Assembly (NCBI GenBank): GCA_964635065.1
Contig: CAZWMK010000054.1
Coordinates: 1 to 15,171 of the forward strand
Origin: CAZWMK01 sp964635065
GTDB lineage: Bacteria; Pseudomonadota; Alphaproteobacteria; Sphingomonadales; Sphingomonadaceae
Length of the DNA stretch: 15,171 bases
Reading direction: 5' to 3'
The notes beneath the pieces were generated by a model. It was not told where the DNA came from and made no database searches. It worked only from the letters and a program-made list of their open reading frames with translations. Positions 1 to 7,791 of this stretch are shown piece by piece (position 1 is the stretch's first letter; every line of letters starts with the position of its first letter). The position numbers were made by a program, and so were the translations under genes.

Positions 1-826
1 GCATGTTGAGCGCGGCTTCGTTCGCGCCGCCATGCGCCGGACCCCACAGGCAGGCAATGCCGGCCGCGATGCAGGCGAACGGATTGGCACCCGACGAACC
101 GGCAAGACGCACGGTTGAGGTCGAGGCATTCTGTTCGTGATCGGCGTGCAGGATGAAGATCTTGTCCATCGCGGCTTCGATGACCGGATCAACGATATAG
201 GGTTCGGCAGGCACGCCAAAGGTCATGCGCAGGAAATTGCCGCTGTAGGACAGGCTGTTGTCCGGCTGCATGAATGGCTGGCCGACCGAATATTTATAGG
301 CCATCGCCGCGATCGTCGGCATCTTGGCGATCAGGCGATGACTGGCGATCATGCGCTGTTGCGGATCATTGATGTCGGTCGAATCATGATAGAAGGCCGA
401 CAGGGCGCCGACGACGCCGCACATGATCGCCATCGGATGCGCATCGCGGCGGAAACCGCGATAGAACATCGCCAGCTGTTCATGGATCATGGTGTGGCGC
501 GTGATGGTGTGGACGAAATCGTCATACTGCGCCTTTGACGGCAATTCGCCGCGCAAAAGAAGGTAGGCGACTTCCATGAAGTCCGATTCTTCGGCCAACT
601 GTTCGATCGGATAGCCGCGATGCAGCAGAACGCCTTCATCGCCGTCGATATAGGTGATGCGGGATTCGCAGCTCGCCGTCGAGGTAAAGCCCGGATCATA
701 GGTGAAATAGCCGGTCTGACCATAAAGTTTTCGAATGTCGACGACCTTCGGGCCAATGGTGCCATCAAGCACCGCGTAATCAAAGTCGCCTTCCTTCAAT
801 GTGACCTTGGCGTTTTCACCGCTCAT
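1..826 (-). CDS. gltA: Citrate synthase (N-terminal part, cut by the window edge)
   Basis: Condenses oxaloacetate and acetyl-CoA to citrate, the entry step of the TCA cycle, in the cytoplasm. The 275 N-terminal residues are visible; type II bacterial citrate synthases are about 430 long, so roughly a third is missing beyond the left edge. Visible family features are the segment TYIDGDEGVLLHRGYPI near residues 58-74, the LHADHEQNASTSTVR block (226-240, with His230 matching the E. coli oxaloacetate-binding His229) and WGPAHGGAN (261-269, His265 matching catalytic His264). The later catalytic His and Asp lie outside the window. The start at 826 has a GGGAG ribosome site 8 nt upstream and matches the family N-terminus. 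It follows gltX on the same strand after 42 nt, with no terminator visible between them, so the two may be co-transcribed. Confidence 0.97.
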   Translation of the reverse strand, partial: MSGENAKVTLKEGDFDYAVLDGTIGPKVVDIRKLYGQTGYFTYDPGFTSTASCESRITYIDGDEGVLLHRGYPIEQLAEESDFMEVAYLLLRGELPSKAQYDDFVHTITRHTMIHEQLAMFYRGFRRDAHPMAIMCGVVGALSAFYHDSTDINDPQQRMIASHRLIAKMPTIAAMAYKYSVGQPFMQPDNSLSYSGNFLRMTFGVPAEPYIVDPVIEAAMDKIFILHADHEQNASTSTVRLAGSSGANPFACIAAGIACLWGPAHGGANEAALNM

Positions 827-868
827 CTTTACACTCCCGTCTACAACACCTTATGGCTGTTGCTATCC

Positions 869-2293
869 TTATCCGCACAACTGGTCGCCAATGCGACCCA
901 GGCTTTCCTCGCGGCCAAGCACTTCGAGGACATCAAAAATGCCCGGCGACGTGTTTGAACCGGTCAGAGCCGCCCGCAATGGCTGGGCAATCTTGCCCAA
1001 CCCGACGCCTGCCGTTTCACTGACCGCCCGCACAGCCGATTCCAGCAGTGGCGCTGTCCATTGGGGAACAGCTGCCAGAGCGGAGTGCGCCTGCGCCAGC
1101 AATTCAATTGCGGCCGGTTCTAGCAACTTACGCGCCCGTTCGTCCATGGCTATTGGGCGGGTGCGAAACAGGAAAGCAGAACTTTCTGCCAGTTCCCTGA
1201 GATTTTTGGCGCGCGGTTTCAGTTCCGCCATGCTGCGCAGCAGCAAGGCTTGCTCCGAATCGGTCAGATCGCGTGCCAGCAAGGGCTGGAGAAACGGGCG
1301 CGTCAGCTGCACGAGTCGGGCATCATCGGCTTCGCGCAGATAGTGGCCGTTGATGTTTTCCAGCTTTTTCATGTCGAAGCGTGATGCGGAACGACCCACA
1401 TGATCGAGGTCGAACCACTTGATTGCCTGTTCGCGGCTGATGATCTCATCATCGCCATGGCCCCAGCCAAGACGCAGGAGATAGTTGCAGACGGCTTCGG
1501 TCAGAAGGCCCATGTCGCGGTAGGCATCGACGCCGAGTGCGCCATGGCGCTTCGACAATTTCGCGCCGTCCGCGCCATGAATCAGCGGGATATGGGCGTA
1601 AACCGGCTCTGCCCAGCCCAATGCGCGGATCAGCGCCAGCTGACGGAAAGCATTGTTGAGATGGTCGTCGCCACGGATGACGTGGGTCACGCCCATGTCG
1701 TGATCGTCGACGACGACGGCCAGCATGTAGGTTGGTGTACCGTCCGAGCGCAGCAGCACCATGTCGTCAAGTTCGGCATTCTGGACGGTCACAGCACCCT
1801 GTACACGGTCGTGGATCGTCACTTCGCCGTCACGTGGCGCCTTGAGGCGAACGACGCTGGGAGCGTCGGCTGGGGCATCGGCCGGATCGCGGTCGCGCCA
1901 GGGGCTTTGCAGGCGAAACGGCTTGCGCGCGGCTTCGGCCTCGGCACGCATGGCCGCCAGTTCTTCGGGCGTGAGAGAGCAGCGATAGGCATGGCCGCTG
2001 GCCAGCAACTGCCCTGCAACCTCGGCATGGCGGTCTGCGCGGGCGAACTGATAGATTTCAGGGCCGTCCCAATCGAGTTCGAGCCAGCGCATGCCATCGA
2101 GAATCGCGGCAATGGCGTCGTCGGTTGAACGGGCGCGGTCGGTATCTTCAATGCGAAGTTTGAACTGTCCGCCATGGTGACGGGCAAACAGCCAGTTGAA
2201 CAGCGCCGTGCGTGCGCCGCCAATGTGAAGATAGCCCGTGGGTGACGGGGCGAAACGCGTAACGACCTGACGCGTCTCAGCACTTGCGCTCAT
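869..2293 (-). CDS. gltX: Glutamate--tRNA ligase
   Basis: Class I aminoacyl-tRNA synthetase that charges tRNA with glutamate. The 474-residue product has the normal length. The HIGH-type ATP motif is in PSPTGYLHIGGAR (17-28), the VIRGDDHLNN segment is at 205-213, and the KMSKS equivalent is KLSKRHG (245-251). The four-ligand zinc cluster found in E. coli GltX is not apparent; only Cys105 remains in that area. The start at 2293 (MSASAETRQVVTRFAPSPTG) gives the canonical N-terminus; an upstream in-frame ATG at 2350 would add 19 unconserved residues. A weak GGCAGG site precedes it. Alphaproteobacteria often carry two GltX paralogues, one of which glutamylates tRNA-Gln for the amidotransferase route; from this window I cannot tell which this is. 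Its start abuts the divergent comEC gene. Confidence 0.96.
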   Translation of the reverse strand: MSASAETRQVVTRFAPSPTGYLHIGGARTALFNWLFARHHGGQFKLRIEDTDRARSTDDAIAAILDGMRWLELDWDGPEIYQFARADRHAEVAGQLLASGHAYRCSLTPEELAAMRAEAEAARKPFRLQSPWRDRDPADAPADAPSVVRLKAPRDGEVTIHDRVQGAVTVQNAELDDMVLLRSDGTPTYMLAVVVDDHDMGVTHVIRGDDHLNNAFRQLALIRALGWAEPVYAHIPLIHGADGAKLSKRHGALGVDAYRDMGLLTEAVCNYLLRLGWGHGDDEIISREQAIKWFDLDHVGRSASRFDMKKLENINGHYLREADDARLVQLTRPFLQPLLARDLTDSEQALLLRSMAELKPRAKNLRELAESSAFLFRTRPIAMDERARKLLEPAAIELLAQAHSALAAVPQWTAPLLESAVRAVSETAGVGLGKIAQPLRAALTGSNTSPGIFDVLEVLGREESLGRIGDQLCG

Positions 2294-4523
2294 GCGATAC
2301 CTGCCTGACAATTCGAGAAAGCAAAGCGTTGGGGGCGCGGTGTCTAGCATAGCACCGACAGGGGTTCAAACGGCATGGACGAGTCGCAGCCACAAGGTTT
2401 CTGCGGCTGCTACTTCCCTGCGCGCTGCGATCGAGCATTGGCTTGATGCCGAACGGCACCAGTTGCCGCTGTGGATGCCGGTCCTCGTGGGAATCGGTAT
2501 CGCTGGCTATTTCCTGCTGCCTTGGCGGCTGCAGTGGGGTGCGACCGGATGCGCGGCCTTGGGTCTGTGTTTTGCTGGACTGGCTGTATCCGGCCTTTTG
2601 GGGCGAGTCTTGCGGGTTGGCGGCCTGCTGATTCTGACCGGATTGTTGCTGGCCTATGTCCGGGCGGAAAGCGTGGCGGCGCCGCGTGCCGAGAATCGGC
2701 AGGTCGTTACGCTTGCCGCACGTGTGCTGGCGGTTGAAGACCGGGCGGCCGAGGGAAAATGGCGCCTGATTCTGGTGCCGGAGACCGCAGGTCTGCCAGC
2801 AGTTGAGGGGGTATGGGCGGAAAAGGTGCGGCTGACGCTGCGGCGAATCCCCGATCCGGCCATACGGCCTGGCGCGCGCATCAGCCTGCGCGCTGCGCTC
2901 AGTCCGCCCGCAGGTCCGGTCTATCCCGGCGGCTATGATTTCGCGCGCCGTGCCTGGTTCGATGGCATCGGGGCGACGGCCATTCCGCTGGGGCCGATAC
3001 ATCTTCTGGAGCCGGCGCCGGACAGCGGCATGTTCCTCGCCCGCATCGAAGTCTGGCGCACGGCGTTGACAGCACGCCTTCGGGAGGAAATCCGCGGAAA
3101 TGCCGGGGGTATTGCCGCCGCTCTCGTTACCGGAGACCGGGGTGGCATCGACCGGGAAACGGCAGATGCCATGGCCGACAGTGGCCTTGCCCACCTCCTC
3201 TCGATCAGCGGCCTGCACATTGCCGCCGTCGTAGGTGCTGTGATGCTGGTTGTCCGGCGCGGCTTGCTCCTCAGCCCGTGGCTGGCCCTGCACTGGCCGA
3301 CCAAGGCAGTTGCCGCGCTGGCTGCCGCGCTGGCTGCGATTTTCTATACGTTGCTCGCCGGTGCCAGCGTGCCTACCGTGCGCGCCTGCATTGCGACGAT
3401 CATCGTGCTGGCCGGCATCCTGGCCGGGCGCGAAGCGATTTCGCTCCGGTTGGTGGCGATGGCGGCAATGCTGGTCCTGATTTTCCGGCCAGAAGCGCTG
3501 TTAGGGCCAAGTTTCCAGCTTTCCTTTGCCGCTGTGACCGGGCTCATCGCTTTTTACGAATCGCGGCATGGCCAGGCGTTCATGCGGTCCCGGCCTGATC
3601 TGGGCGGGGCCGCGCGGGCGGGGCGCTGGCTTCTGGCATTGCTGCTGTCGGGCATCGTGGCCGAAGCGGTGCTGGCGCCGACTGCAATCTTTCATTTCAA
3701 CCGCTCCGGCCTGTTCGGCATGATTGCCAACATGGTCGCCATTCCCCTGACGACCTTTGTCATCATGCCGCTGCTGGGGCTGGCGTTGCTCCTGGATCCG
3801 CTTGGTCTCGCCGCGCCGATACATGCCGGTCTGGGGCTGGCAATCGATACGCTCATTGCTCTGGCGCGCTGGACGCAGAGCCTACCGGGCGCGGTCCTGC
3901 GTCTGCCGGCGACACCGACATGGGCCTATGGCATGATCGTGCTGGGTGGGTTGTGGCTGATGCTGTGGCGCACGCGGCCCCGCCTTATCGGGCTTCTGCC
4001 GCTTGCCGCCGGGCTCATGGGCATGGCCCTGGCAAAACCGGCGGATCTCGTGATTTCGGACGATGGCCGCCACGTCGCCTTGATGCGCGACGGACGGTTG
4101 GCGCTGCTGCGCCCGCAAACCGGCAGCTACATGCGCGACATGCTGGGAGATGCGGCGGGCGTAACTGCGGCCACGCGCTTTGAACAGGCCGGCGCGCGTT
4201 GCAGTCCGGATTCCTGCCTTGCGGACATCCGGGGCGAGCGGCGGGTGTGGCGCCTGATGGCAACGCGCTCGCGCTATCTCATCGACCGCGCCGCGATGCA
4301 GCCCTCTTGTGATGCTTCCGATATCGTTGTCAGCGACCGGCGTCTGCCGCGCTGGTGCAAGGGGCGCTGGCTGACGCTTGATCGCGTGGCGCTGGCAGAG
4401 AGCGGGGCCATGGCCATTTGGCTATCGCCCGTGCGGTTGCGCAGCGTGCGTGAAGCCCATGGGGACCATCCTTGGGCGACAACGGCAAAAGTAACAAAAT
4501 TTGGCGGACAAGCCGCGCGATGA
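2292..4523 (+). CDS. comEC: ComEC/Rec2-family DNA-uptake channel protein
   Basis: Polytopic inner-membrane protein of the family that carries single-stranded DNA into the cytoplasm during natural transformation. It has up to 743 residues. An N-terminal hydrophobic pair (about 62-122) precedes a soluble DUF4131-like region (about 137-245). The competence domain carries GDRGG (281-285), HLLSISGLHIA (301-311) and RPEALLGPSFQLSF (399-412), with many membrane segments from about 305 to 580. The soluble tail (about 583-743) is not the metallo-beta-lactamase domain of Bacillus ComEC, which is usual for alphaproteobacteria. Start uncertain: the ATG at 2292 shares its bases with the gltX start and has no ribosome site, whereas the in-frame GTG at 2340 follows a GGGGG run 4 nt upstream. 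The first 45 residues look unconserved, so the shorter form is plausible. No comF, comM or pilus genes are here to confirm competence. Confidence 0.93.
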   Translation: MRYLPDNSRKQSVGGAVSSIAPTGVQTAWTSRSHKVSAAATSLRAAIEHWLDAERHQLPLWMPVLVGIGIAGYFLLPWRLQWGATGCAALGLCFAGLAVSGLLGRVLRVGGLLILTGLLLAYVRAESVAAPRAENRQVVTLAARVLAVEDRAAEGKWRLILVPETAGLPAVEGVWAEKVRLTLRRIPDPAIRPGARISLRAALSPPAGPVYPGGYDFARRAWFDGIGATAIPLGPIHLLEPAPDSGMFLARIEVWRTALTARLREEIRGNAGGIAAALVTGDRGGIDRETADAMADSGLAHLLSISGLHIAAVVGAVMLVVRRGLLLSPWLALHWPTKAVAALAAALAAIFYTLLAGASVPTVRACIATIIVLAGILAGREAISLRLVAMAAMLVLIFRPEALLGPSFQLSFAAVTGLIAFYESRHGQAFMRSRPDLGGAARAGRWLLALLLSGIVAEAVLAPTAIFHFNRSGLFGMIANMVAIPLTTFVIMPLLGLALLLDPLGLAAPIHAGLGLAIDTLIALARWTQSLPGAVLRLPATPTWAYGMIVLGGLWLMLWRTRPRLIGLLPLAAGLMGMALAKPADLVISDDGRHVALMRDGRLALLRPQTGSYMRDMLGDAAGVTAATRFEQAGARCSPDSCLADIRGERRVWRLMATRSRYLIDRAAMQPSCDASDIVVSDRRLPRWCKGRWLTLDRVALAESGAMAIWLSPVRLRSVREAHGDHPWATTAKVTKFGGQAAR
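2341..2369 (-). promoter_or_regulatory. Possible gltX promoter
   Basis: On the minus strand, TTGAAC (2364-2369) is separated by 17 nt from TAGACA (2341-2346), which would place transcription start near 2334 and leave a leader of about 40 nt before the gltX ATG. The match is partial (four of six bases in the -35, three of six in the -10), so this is only a candidate. It would lie inside the comEC reading frame if comEC begins at 2292 or 2340. Confidence 0.22.
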
Positions 4524-4589
4524 CCGAAAGTCCTGTGCCTCGATATCCGTGAACCCATTCAGTGAGGCGGGGTACGGACAAGCGGGCGG

Positions 4590-5285
4590 TCAGTAGCGAC
4601 GCAGCAGGCCGACCAGCTTGCCTTGTACACGAACGCGCCCTGCGGGGTAGCGTTGCGGGGCATAGCTGCGATTGGCGGGATCGAGACGGATCATGCTGCC
4701 TTCACGGCGCAGATATTTCAGAGTTGCATCCTCGTCGTCGACAAGCGCGACAACGATCTCGCCGTCACGCGCCGTATCGGAACGGCGGACCAGCGCATAA
4801 TCACCGTCCAATATGCCGGCCTCGATCATCGAGTCACCCGACACTTCAAGCGCATAATGTTCACCGGGGCCAAGCAGGGCGGCTGGAACGCTGAGCCGTT
4901 GGTCGGTTTCAACGGCTTCGAGCGGCTGACCGGCTGCAATGCGCCCATGCAGCGGCAAGTCGATGACGTCATTGGCGGCATCGGCGTGCTTCAATCCGGG
5001 CTGCTTCGTCGTCGGACGGAGGGAAACCGCGACTTCATCCGTCAGTGTTGACGCATCGCGCGGGGACAGGGCGTCGGCGGAACGCAGAACTTCAAGCGCC
5101 CGGGCGCGGTTGGGCAGGCGCCTGATGAAATGACGTTCCTCAAGCGCGTTGATCAGGCGATGAATGCCGGACTTTGACTTGAGGTCGAGCGCTTCCTTCA
5201 TTTCCTCGAAAGAGGGAGAAATGCCTGTCGCTTTCAGGCGATCTTCGATGAAGCGCAGCAACTCATGCTGTTTATGTGTCAACAT
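4590..5285 (-). CDS. lexA: LexA, SOS-response transcriptional repressor and self-cleaving peptidase
   Basis: Represses SOS genes until RecA filaments trigger its autocleavage. Numbered from the ATG at 5285, the 231-residue protein has an N-terminal winged-helix domain (about 1-65, with SPSFEEMKEALDLKSKSGIHRLI) and a C-terminal S24 peptidase domain. The cleavage bond is Ala118-Gly119 (in HGRIAAGQP), the nucleophile is Ser152 (SGDSM) and the general base is Lys190 (ATLKYL). An ATG two codons upstream (5291) is only 3 nt from the GGGAGG ribosome site, whereas 5285 is 9 nt away and yields the usual MLTHKQHELL start, so I chose 5285. It lies downstream of moeA on the same strand but has its own promoter and LexA box. 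It converges with comEC, 66 nt apart, with no clear terminator between them. Confidence 0.97.
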   Translation of the reverse strand: MLTHKQHELLRFIEDRLKATGISPSFEEMKEALDLKSKSGIHRLINALEERHFIRRLPNRARALEVLRSADALSPRDASTLTDEVAVSLRPTTKQPGLKHADAANDVIDLPLHGRIAAGQPLEAVETDQRLSVPAALLGPGEHYALEVSGDSMIEAGILDGDYALVRRSDTARDGEIVVALVDDEDATLKYLRREGSMIRLDPANRSYAPQRYPAGRVRVQGKLVGLLRRY

Positions 5286-5292
5286 AGCCATG

Positions 5293-5300
5293 CACCTCCC
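5293..5300 (-). promoter_or_regulatory. lexA ribosome binding site
   Basis: The minus strand reads GGGAGGTG, a strong Shine-Dalgarno sequence. Its core ends 9 nt before the ATG at 5285 and only 3 nt before the ATG at 5291, which favours the inner start codon. Confidence 0.8.
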
Positions 5301-5306
5301 TGACTG

Positions 5307-5321
5307 GAACGAATGAGGAAC
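5307..5321 (-). promoter_or_regulatory. LexA operator (SOS box) of lexA
   Basis: The minus strand reads GTTCCTCATTCGTTC, an exact GTTC-N7-GTTC direct repeat, the alphaproteobacterial LexA box. It lies just downstream of the candidate -10 of lexA, so bound LexA would block initiation. This predicts negative autoregulation of lexA. Confidence 0.9.
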
Positions 5322-5322
5322 A

Positions 5323-5349
5323 ATTATGGCTCAAAGTGCGCACTGTCAA
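5323..5349 (-). promoter_or_regulatory. lexA promoter inside the moeA 3' end
   Basis: On the minus strand a perfect TTGACA (5344-5349) is followed after a 15-nt spacer by CATAAT (5323-5328, five of six bases of the -10 consensus). The -10 overlaps the moeA TAA stop codon (5324-5326), and the LexA box starts 1 nt further downstream. The spacer is shorter than the ideal 17 nt, which could make the promoter modest in strength. Confidence 0.65.
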
Positions 5350-6529
5350 GCGGCATCACCGCCACACTTTCGCCCTGCGTAACGGCAGGAGCGCCGATTT
5401 CGCGTACAAGGAGGGCGTTTGATCTGGCAAGGACCGAGAGCATGGCGCTGTCTTGCGTGTGCGCGGGTTCGACCCACCAGTCATTGTCCCATGCGAGGTG
5501 CGCGCGCAGATGGTCGCGGCGATTGCCGTTCGCTGCAAGCGCCACGCGACTACGCGCGGCAATTGTCGGGGGCAGGGGAGCAGGGCAGCCCTGCATTTGC
5601 CGGATCATCGGCAACAGGAAGAGATGCGCGCAGACAAACGCCGACACCGGGTTGCCGGGCAGGCCAAGGATTGGTGTCTGGCCGATATGTCCCGCGATCA
5701 GAGGCTTGCCCGGTTTGATCGCGACTTTCCAGAAATCGAGCGTGGCACCCAGTGCTTCGAGTGCGGGGCGGATCAGATCGCGGTCGCCAACCGATGCACC
5801 GCCGATCGTGACCAGCAGATCGGCCTCCCGTGCCGCATCAAGCGCCGTCACAAGCGCAGGGAGATCATCGCGGACGATGCCGTGATCGATCGCGATCCCG
5901 CCCGCGCTGGCCACCAACGCCGCGAGCATGACGCCATTCGAACTGACAATCGCATCGGGACCAGGCAGCGTGCCGGGCAGAACCAGTTCGTCGCCACTTG
6001 CCAGCAGCGCGATGCGTGGCGCGCGCGCCACCGTCACAGTGCCGTGACCGGATGCCGCCAATAGTCCGATATGCGCCGGACCGAGCCGGGTGCCTGCCGT
6101 AACCAGCACTTCTCCTGCCGTAAAATCGAGACCGGCTGGGCGGATATGTGCGCCTTTTCGGCCGGGACCATCGCCGGTAAGCGACAACTGGTCCTCATGC
6201 CGCGTTACATCCTCCTGCACGATGACGGTATCGGCCCCATCGGGCAGACGTGCCCCGGTCAGGATGCGGACGGCATCGCCCGCGCCGAGAGTGCCTGAAA
6301 AGCCTTTGCCCGCTGCCGACTCTCCGATCACCTGCCACGGGCCGGGCAGATCGGCATGGCGGATTGCATAGCCATCCATGGCCGACATGGCGCTGGGCGG
6401 CTGGGTCAGGAGTGATTTTACATCGTGCGCAAGAAATCTTCCACAAGACTCTGAAATATCGATATTCTCTATTGCCGTGGGGCAGGCAACCGCCAACAGG
6501 CGGCGCTGCGCGTCGGCAAGATCAAGCAT
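5324..6529 (-). CDS. moeA: Molybdopterin molybdenumtransferase
   Basis: Inserts molybdate into adenylylated molybdopterin, the last common step of molybdenum cofactor synthesis. The 401-residue protein matches the roughly 400-residue family. Visible motifs are MDGYA (51-55), the SSNG segment (196-199), the molybdopterin-binding GGASVGDRD (243-251), KPGKP (272-276) and LPGNPVSA (290-297), followed by the small C-terminal MoeA domain (about 320-395). The ATG at 6529 overlaps the moaC stop by 8 nt (ATGCTTGA) and has no convincing ribosome site, suggesting translational coupling to moaC. An upstream in-frame ATG at 6625 lies inside moaC and adds unconserved residues. The 3' end carries the lexA promoter. 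The mogA or moaB protein that makes the adenylylated substrate is not in the window. Confidence 0.95.
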   Translation of the reverse strand: MLDLADAQRRLLAVACPTAIENIDISESCGRFLAHDVKSLLTQPPSAMSAMDGYAIRHADLPGPWQVIGESAAGKGFSGTLGAGDAVRILTGARLPDGADTVIVQEDVTRHEDQLSLTGDGPGRKGAHIRPAGLDFTAGEVLVTAGTRLGPAHIGLLAASGHGTVTVARAPRIALLASGDELVLPGTLPGPDAIVSSNGVMLAALVASAGGIAIDHGIVRDDLPALVTALDAAREADLLVTIGGASVGDRDLIRPALEALGATLDFWKVAIKPGKPLIAGHIGQTPILGLPGNPVSAFVCAHLFLLPMIRQMQGCPAPLPPTIAARSRVALAANGNRRDHLRAHLAWDNDWWVEPAHTQDSAMLSVLARSNALLVREIGAPAVTQGESVAVMPLDSAHFEP

Positions 6530-6995
6530 CGGGTGCGATCCAGTCGCCCGACTTGCCGCCAGTCTTCGACAACAGACGGACCGCTTCGATCCGCATCGCC
6601 TTGTCCATGGCTTTTGCCATGTCATAGATGGTGAGAAGTGCGACCGATACGGCAGTCATCGCTTCCATCTCCACGCCGGTCTGATGCACTGTGCTGGCAG
6701 TGGCGCGCACCGTCACGCAATCCAGGCCGACATCAAGATCAAGCGACACGGCCGACAGTGGCAGCGGGTGGCAGAGCGGGATGAGATCCGCCGTGCGCTT
6801 GGCCGCCATGATCCCGGCGATGCGGGCAACCGCAAGGACATCGCCCTTTGCGGCCAATCCGGCGCGGATCGCGCTGGCGGCTGCCTGAGCCATGCGGATA
6901 CGCCCTTCGGCCACTGCCGTGCGCGCCGTTGCCGCCTTGTCACCAACATCGACCATACGGGCTGCACCGCGATCGTCGAGATGCGTCAGCGTCAT
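6522..6995 (-). CDS. moaC: Cyclic pyranopterin monophosphate synthase
   Basis: Converts the MoaA product (3',8-cyclo-7,8-dihydro-GTP) to cyclic pyranopterin monophosphate, the first committed pterin of molybdenum cofactor synthesis. The 157 residues match the family length. Conserved blocks are AAKRTADLIPLCHP (64-77, active-site His76), TGVEMEAMTA (106-115), TIYDMAKAMDK (122-132, with Asp125 and Lys128 matching the E. coli active-site Asp128 and Lys131) and SKTGGKSG (143-150). The start at 6995 opens with MTLTHLDDRG and has a GGATAAGAG purine stretch upstream; the in-frame ATG at 7037 would intrude into trpC. It begins 4 nt after the trpC stop and overlaps moeA by 8 nt, so it is the bridge between the trp genes and the cofactor genes. 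moaA, moaD and moaE are not here. Confidence 0.96.
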   Translation of the reverse strand: MTLTHLDDRGAARMVDVGDKAATARTAVAEGRIRMAQAAASAIRAGLAAKGDVLAVARIAGIMAAKRTADLIPLCHPLPLSAVSLDLDVGLDCVTVRATASTVHQTGVEMEAMTAVSVALLTIYDMAKAMDKAMRIEAVRLLSKTGGKSGDWIAPDA

Positions 6996-6999
6996 GCTC

Positions 7000-7791
7000 T
7001 TATCCCTGAAGCAGGCGGCGCGTGGCAGCCGTGACATCGTCCTGAGCCATCAGCGATTCACCGACCAGGAAGCTGCGAATACCCACCGACGCCAGATGAT
7101 CGAGATCGGCACGGGTTTTTAGCCCGCTTTCGCCAACGACATGATAGCCCTGTGGCAACAGCCGCGCGAGCATAACCGACGTTTCAATATCGACGTTCAA
7201 CGTCTTGAGATCACGGTTGTTGATGCCCAGCAGGCGGGTCTGCAACTGCGTGGCCTGGCGCAGTTCTTCGGCGGTATGCACCTCGATGAGCACGTCCATG
7301 CCGAGCGTGAAGGCGATGGATTCCAGTTCGCGTGCCTGTGCGACTGAAAGCGCGGCCATGATCAGGAGGATGCAGTCGGCCCCCAGCGCGCGGGCTTCGA
7401 ACACCTGATAGGGATCGATCATGAAGTCCTTGCGCAGCACGGGCAAGGGCACGGCGGCGCGCGCCTGTGCGAGATAGGCGTCACTTCCCTGGAAATAGGG
7501 AATGTCGGTGAGCACTGACAGGCAGGATGCTCCCCCCGCCAGATAGGCCTGCGCCAGCGTGGCCGGATCGAACTCTTTTCGAATCAATCCCTTGGATGGG
7601 CTTGCTTTCTTGATCTCTGCGATCAGGCCAAAGCGGCCTTCGGCCTGTGCGCGCTGGAGTGCGGCCAGAAACCCGCGTGGCCGGCTGACGGCGAGGGCTG
7701 CCGCCTCGATGTCGGCTTGCGGGCGGGCGGCCTTGCAGGCTGCGACATGCACGGCCTTGTCAGCGCAGATGCGGGCAAGCGTATCGCTCAT
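7000..7791 (-). CDS. trpC: Indole-3-glycerol phosphate synthase
   Basis: Cyclises CdRP (carboxyphenylamino-deoxyribulose phosphate) to indole-3-glycerol phosphate in tryptophan synthesis. It is a monofunctional 263-residue TIM barrel, not the E. coli-type TrpC-TrpF fusion. Catalytic segments are IAEIKKASPSKG (57-68, Glu59 and Lys61), VLRKDFMID (118-126, Lys121), LIEVH (168-172, Glu170), GINNRDL (189-195) and VGESG (219-223, Glu221). The ATG at 7791 overlaps the trpD stop as ATGA, and a GGAGG site lies within the trpD end 8 nt upstream. moaC follows after 4 nt. trpF, needed to make its substrate, is not in the window. Confidence 0.97.
   Translation of the reverse strand: MSDTLARICADKAVHVAACKAARPQADIEAAALAVSRPRGFLAALQRAQAEGRFGLIAEIKKASPSKGLIRKEFDPATLAQAYLAGGASCLSVLTDIPYFQGSDAYLAQARAAVPLPVLRKDFMIDPYQVFEARALGADCILLIMAALSVAQARELESIAFTLGMDVLIEVHTAEELRQATQLQTRLLGINNRDLKTLNVDIETSVMLARLLPQGYHVVGESGLKTRADLDHLASVGIRSFLVGESLMAQDDVTAATRRLLQG

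Noticed and set aside
1400..2128. A 242-codon open frame on the plus strand opposite gltX
   Set aside because: Shadow of gltX; no ribosome site, no recognisable domain, and composition typical of antisense translation of GC-rich genes.
2277..3293. A 338-codon open frame on the minus strand opposite comEC
   Set aside because: Translation is low-complexity Gln/Arg/Pro/His-rich, whereas the plus-strand ComEC reading has clear family motifs.
4524..4589. Possible shared terminator between convergent comEC and lexA
   Set aside because: Only a 5-bp GCCTC/GAGGC pairing with a loop of over 20 nt and no T-run; not convincing as an intrinsic terminator.
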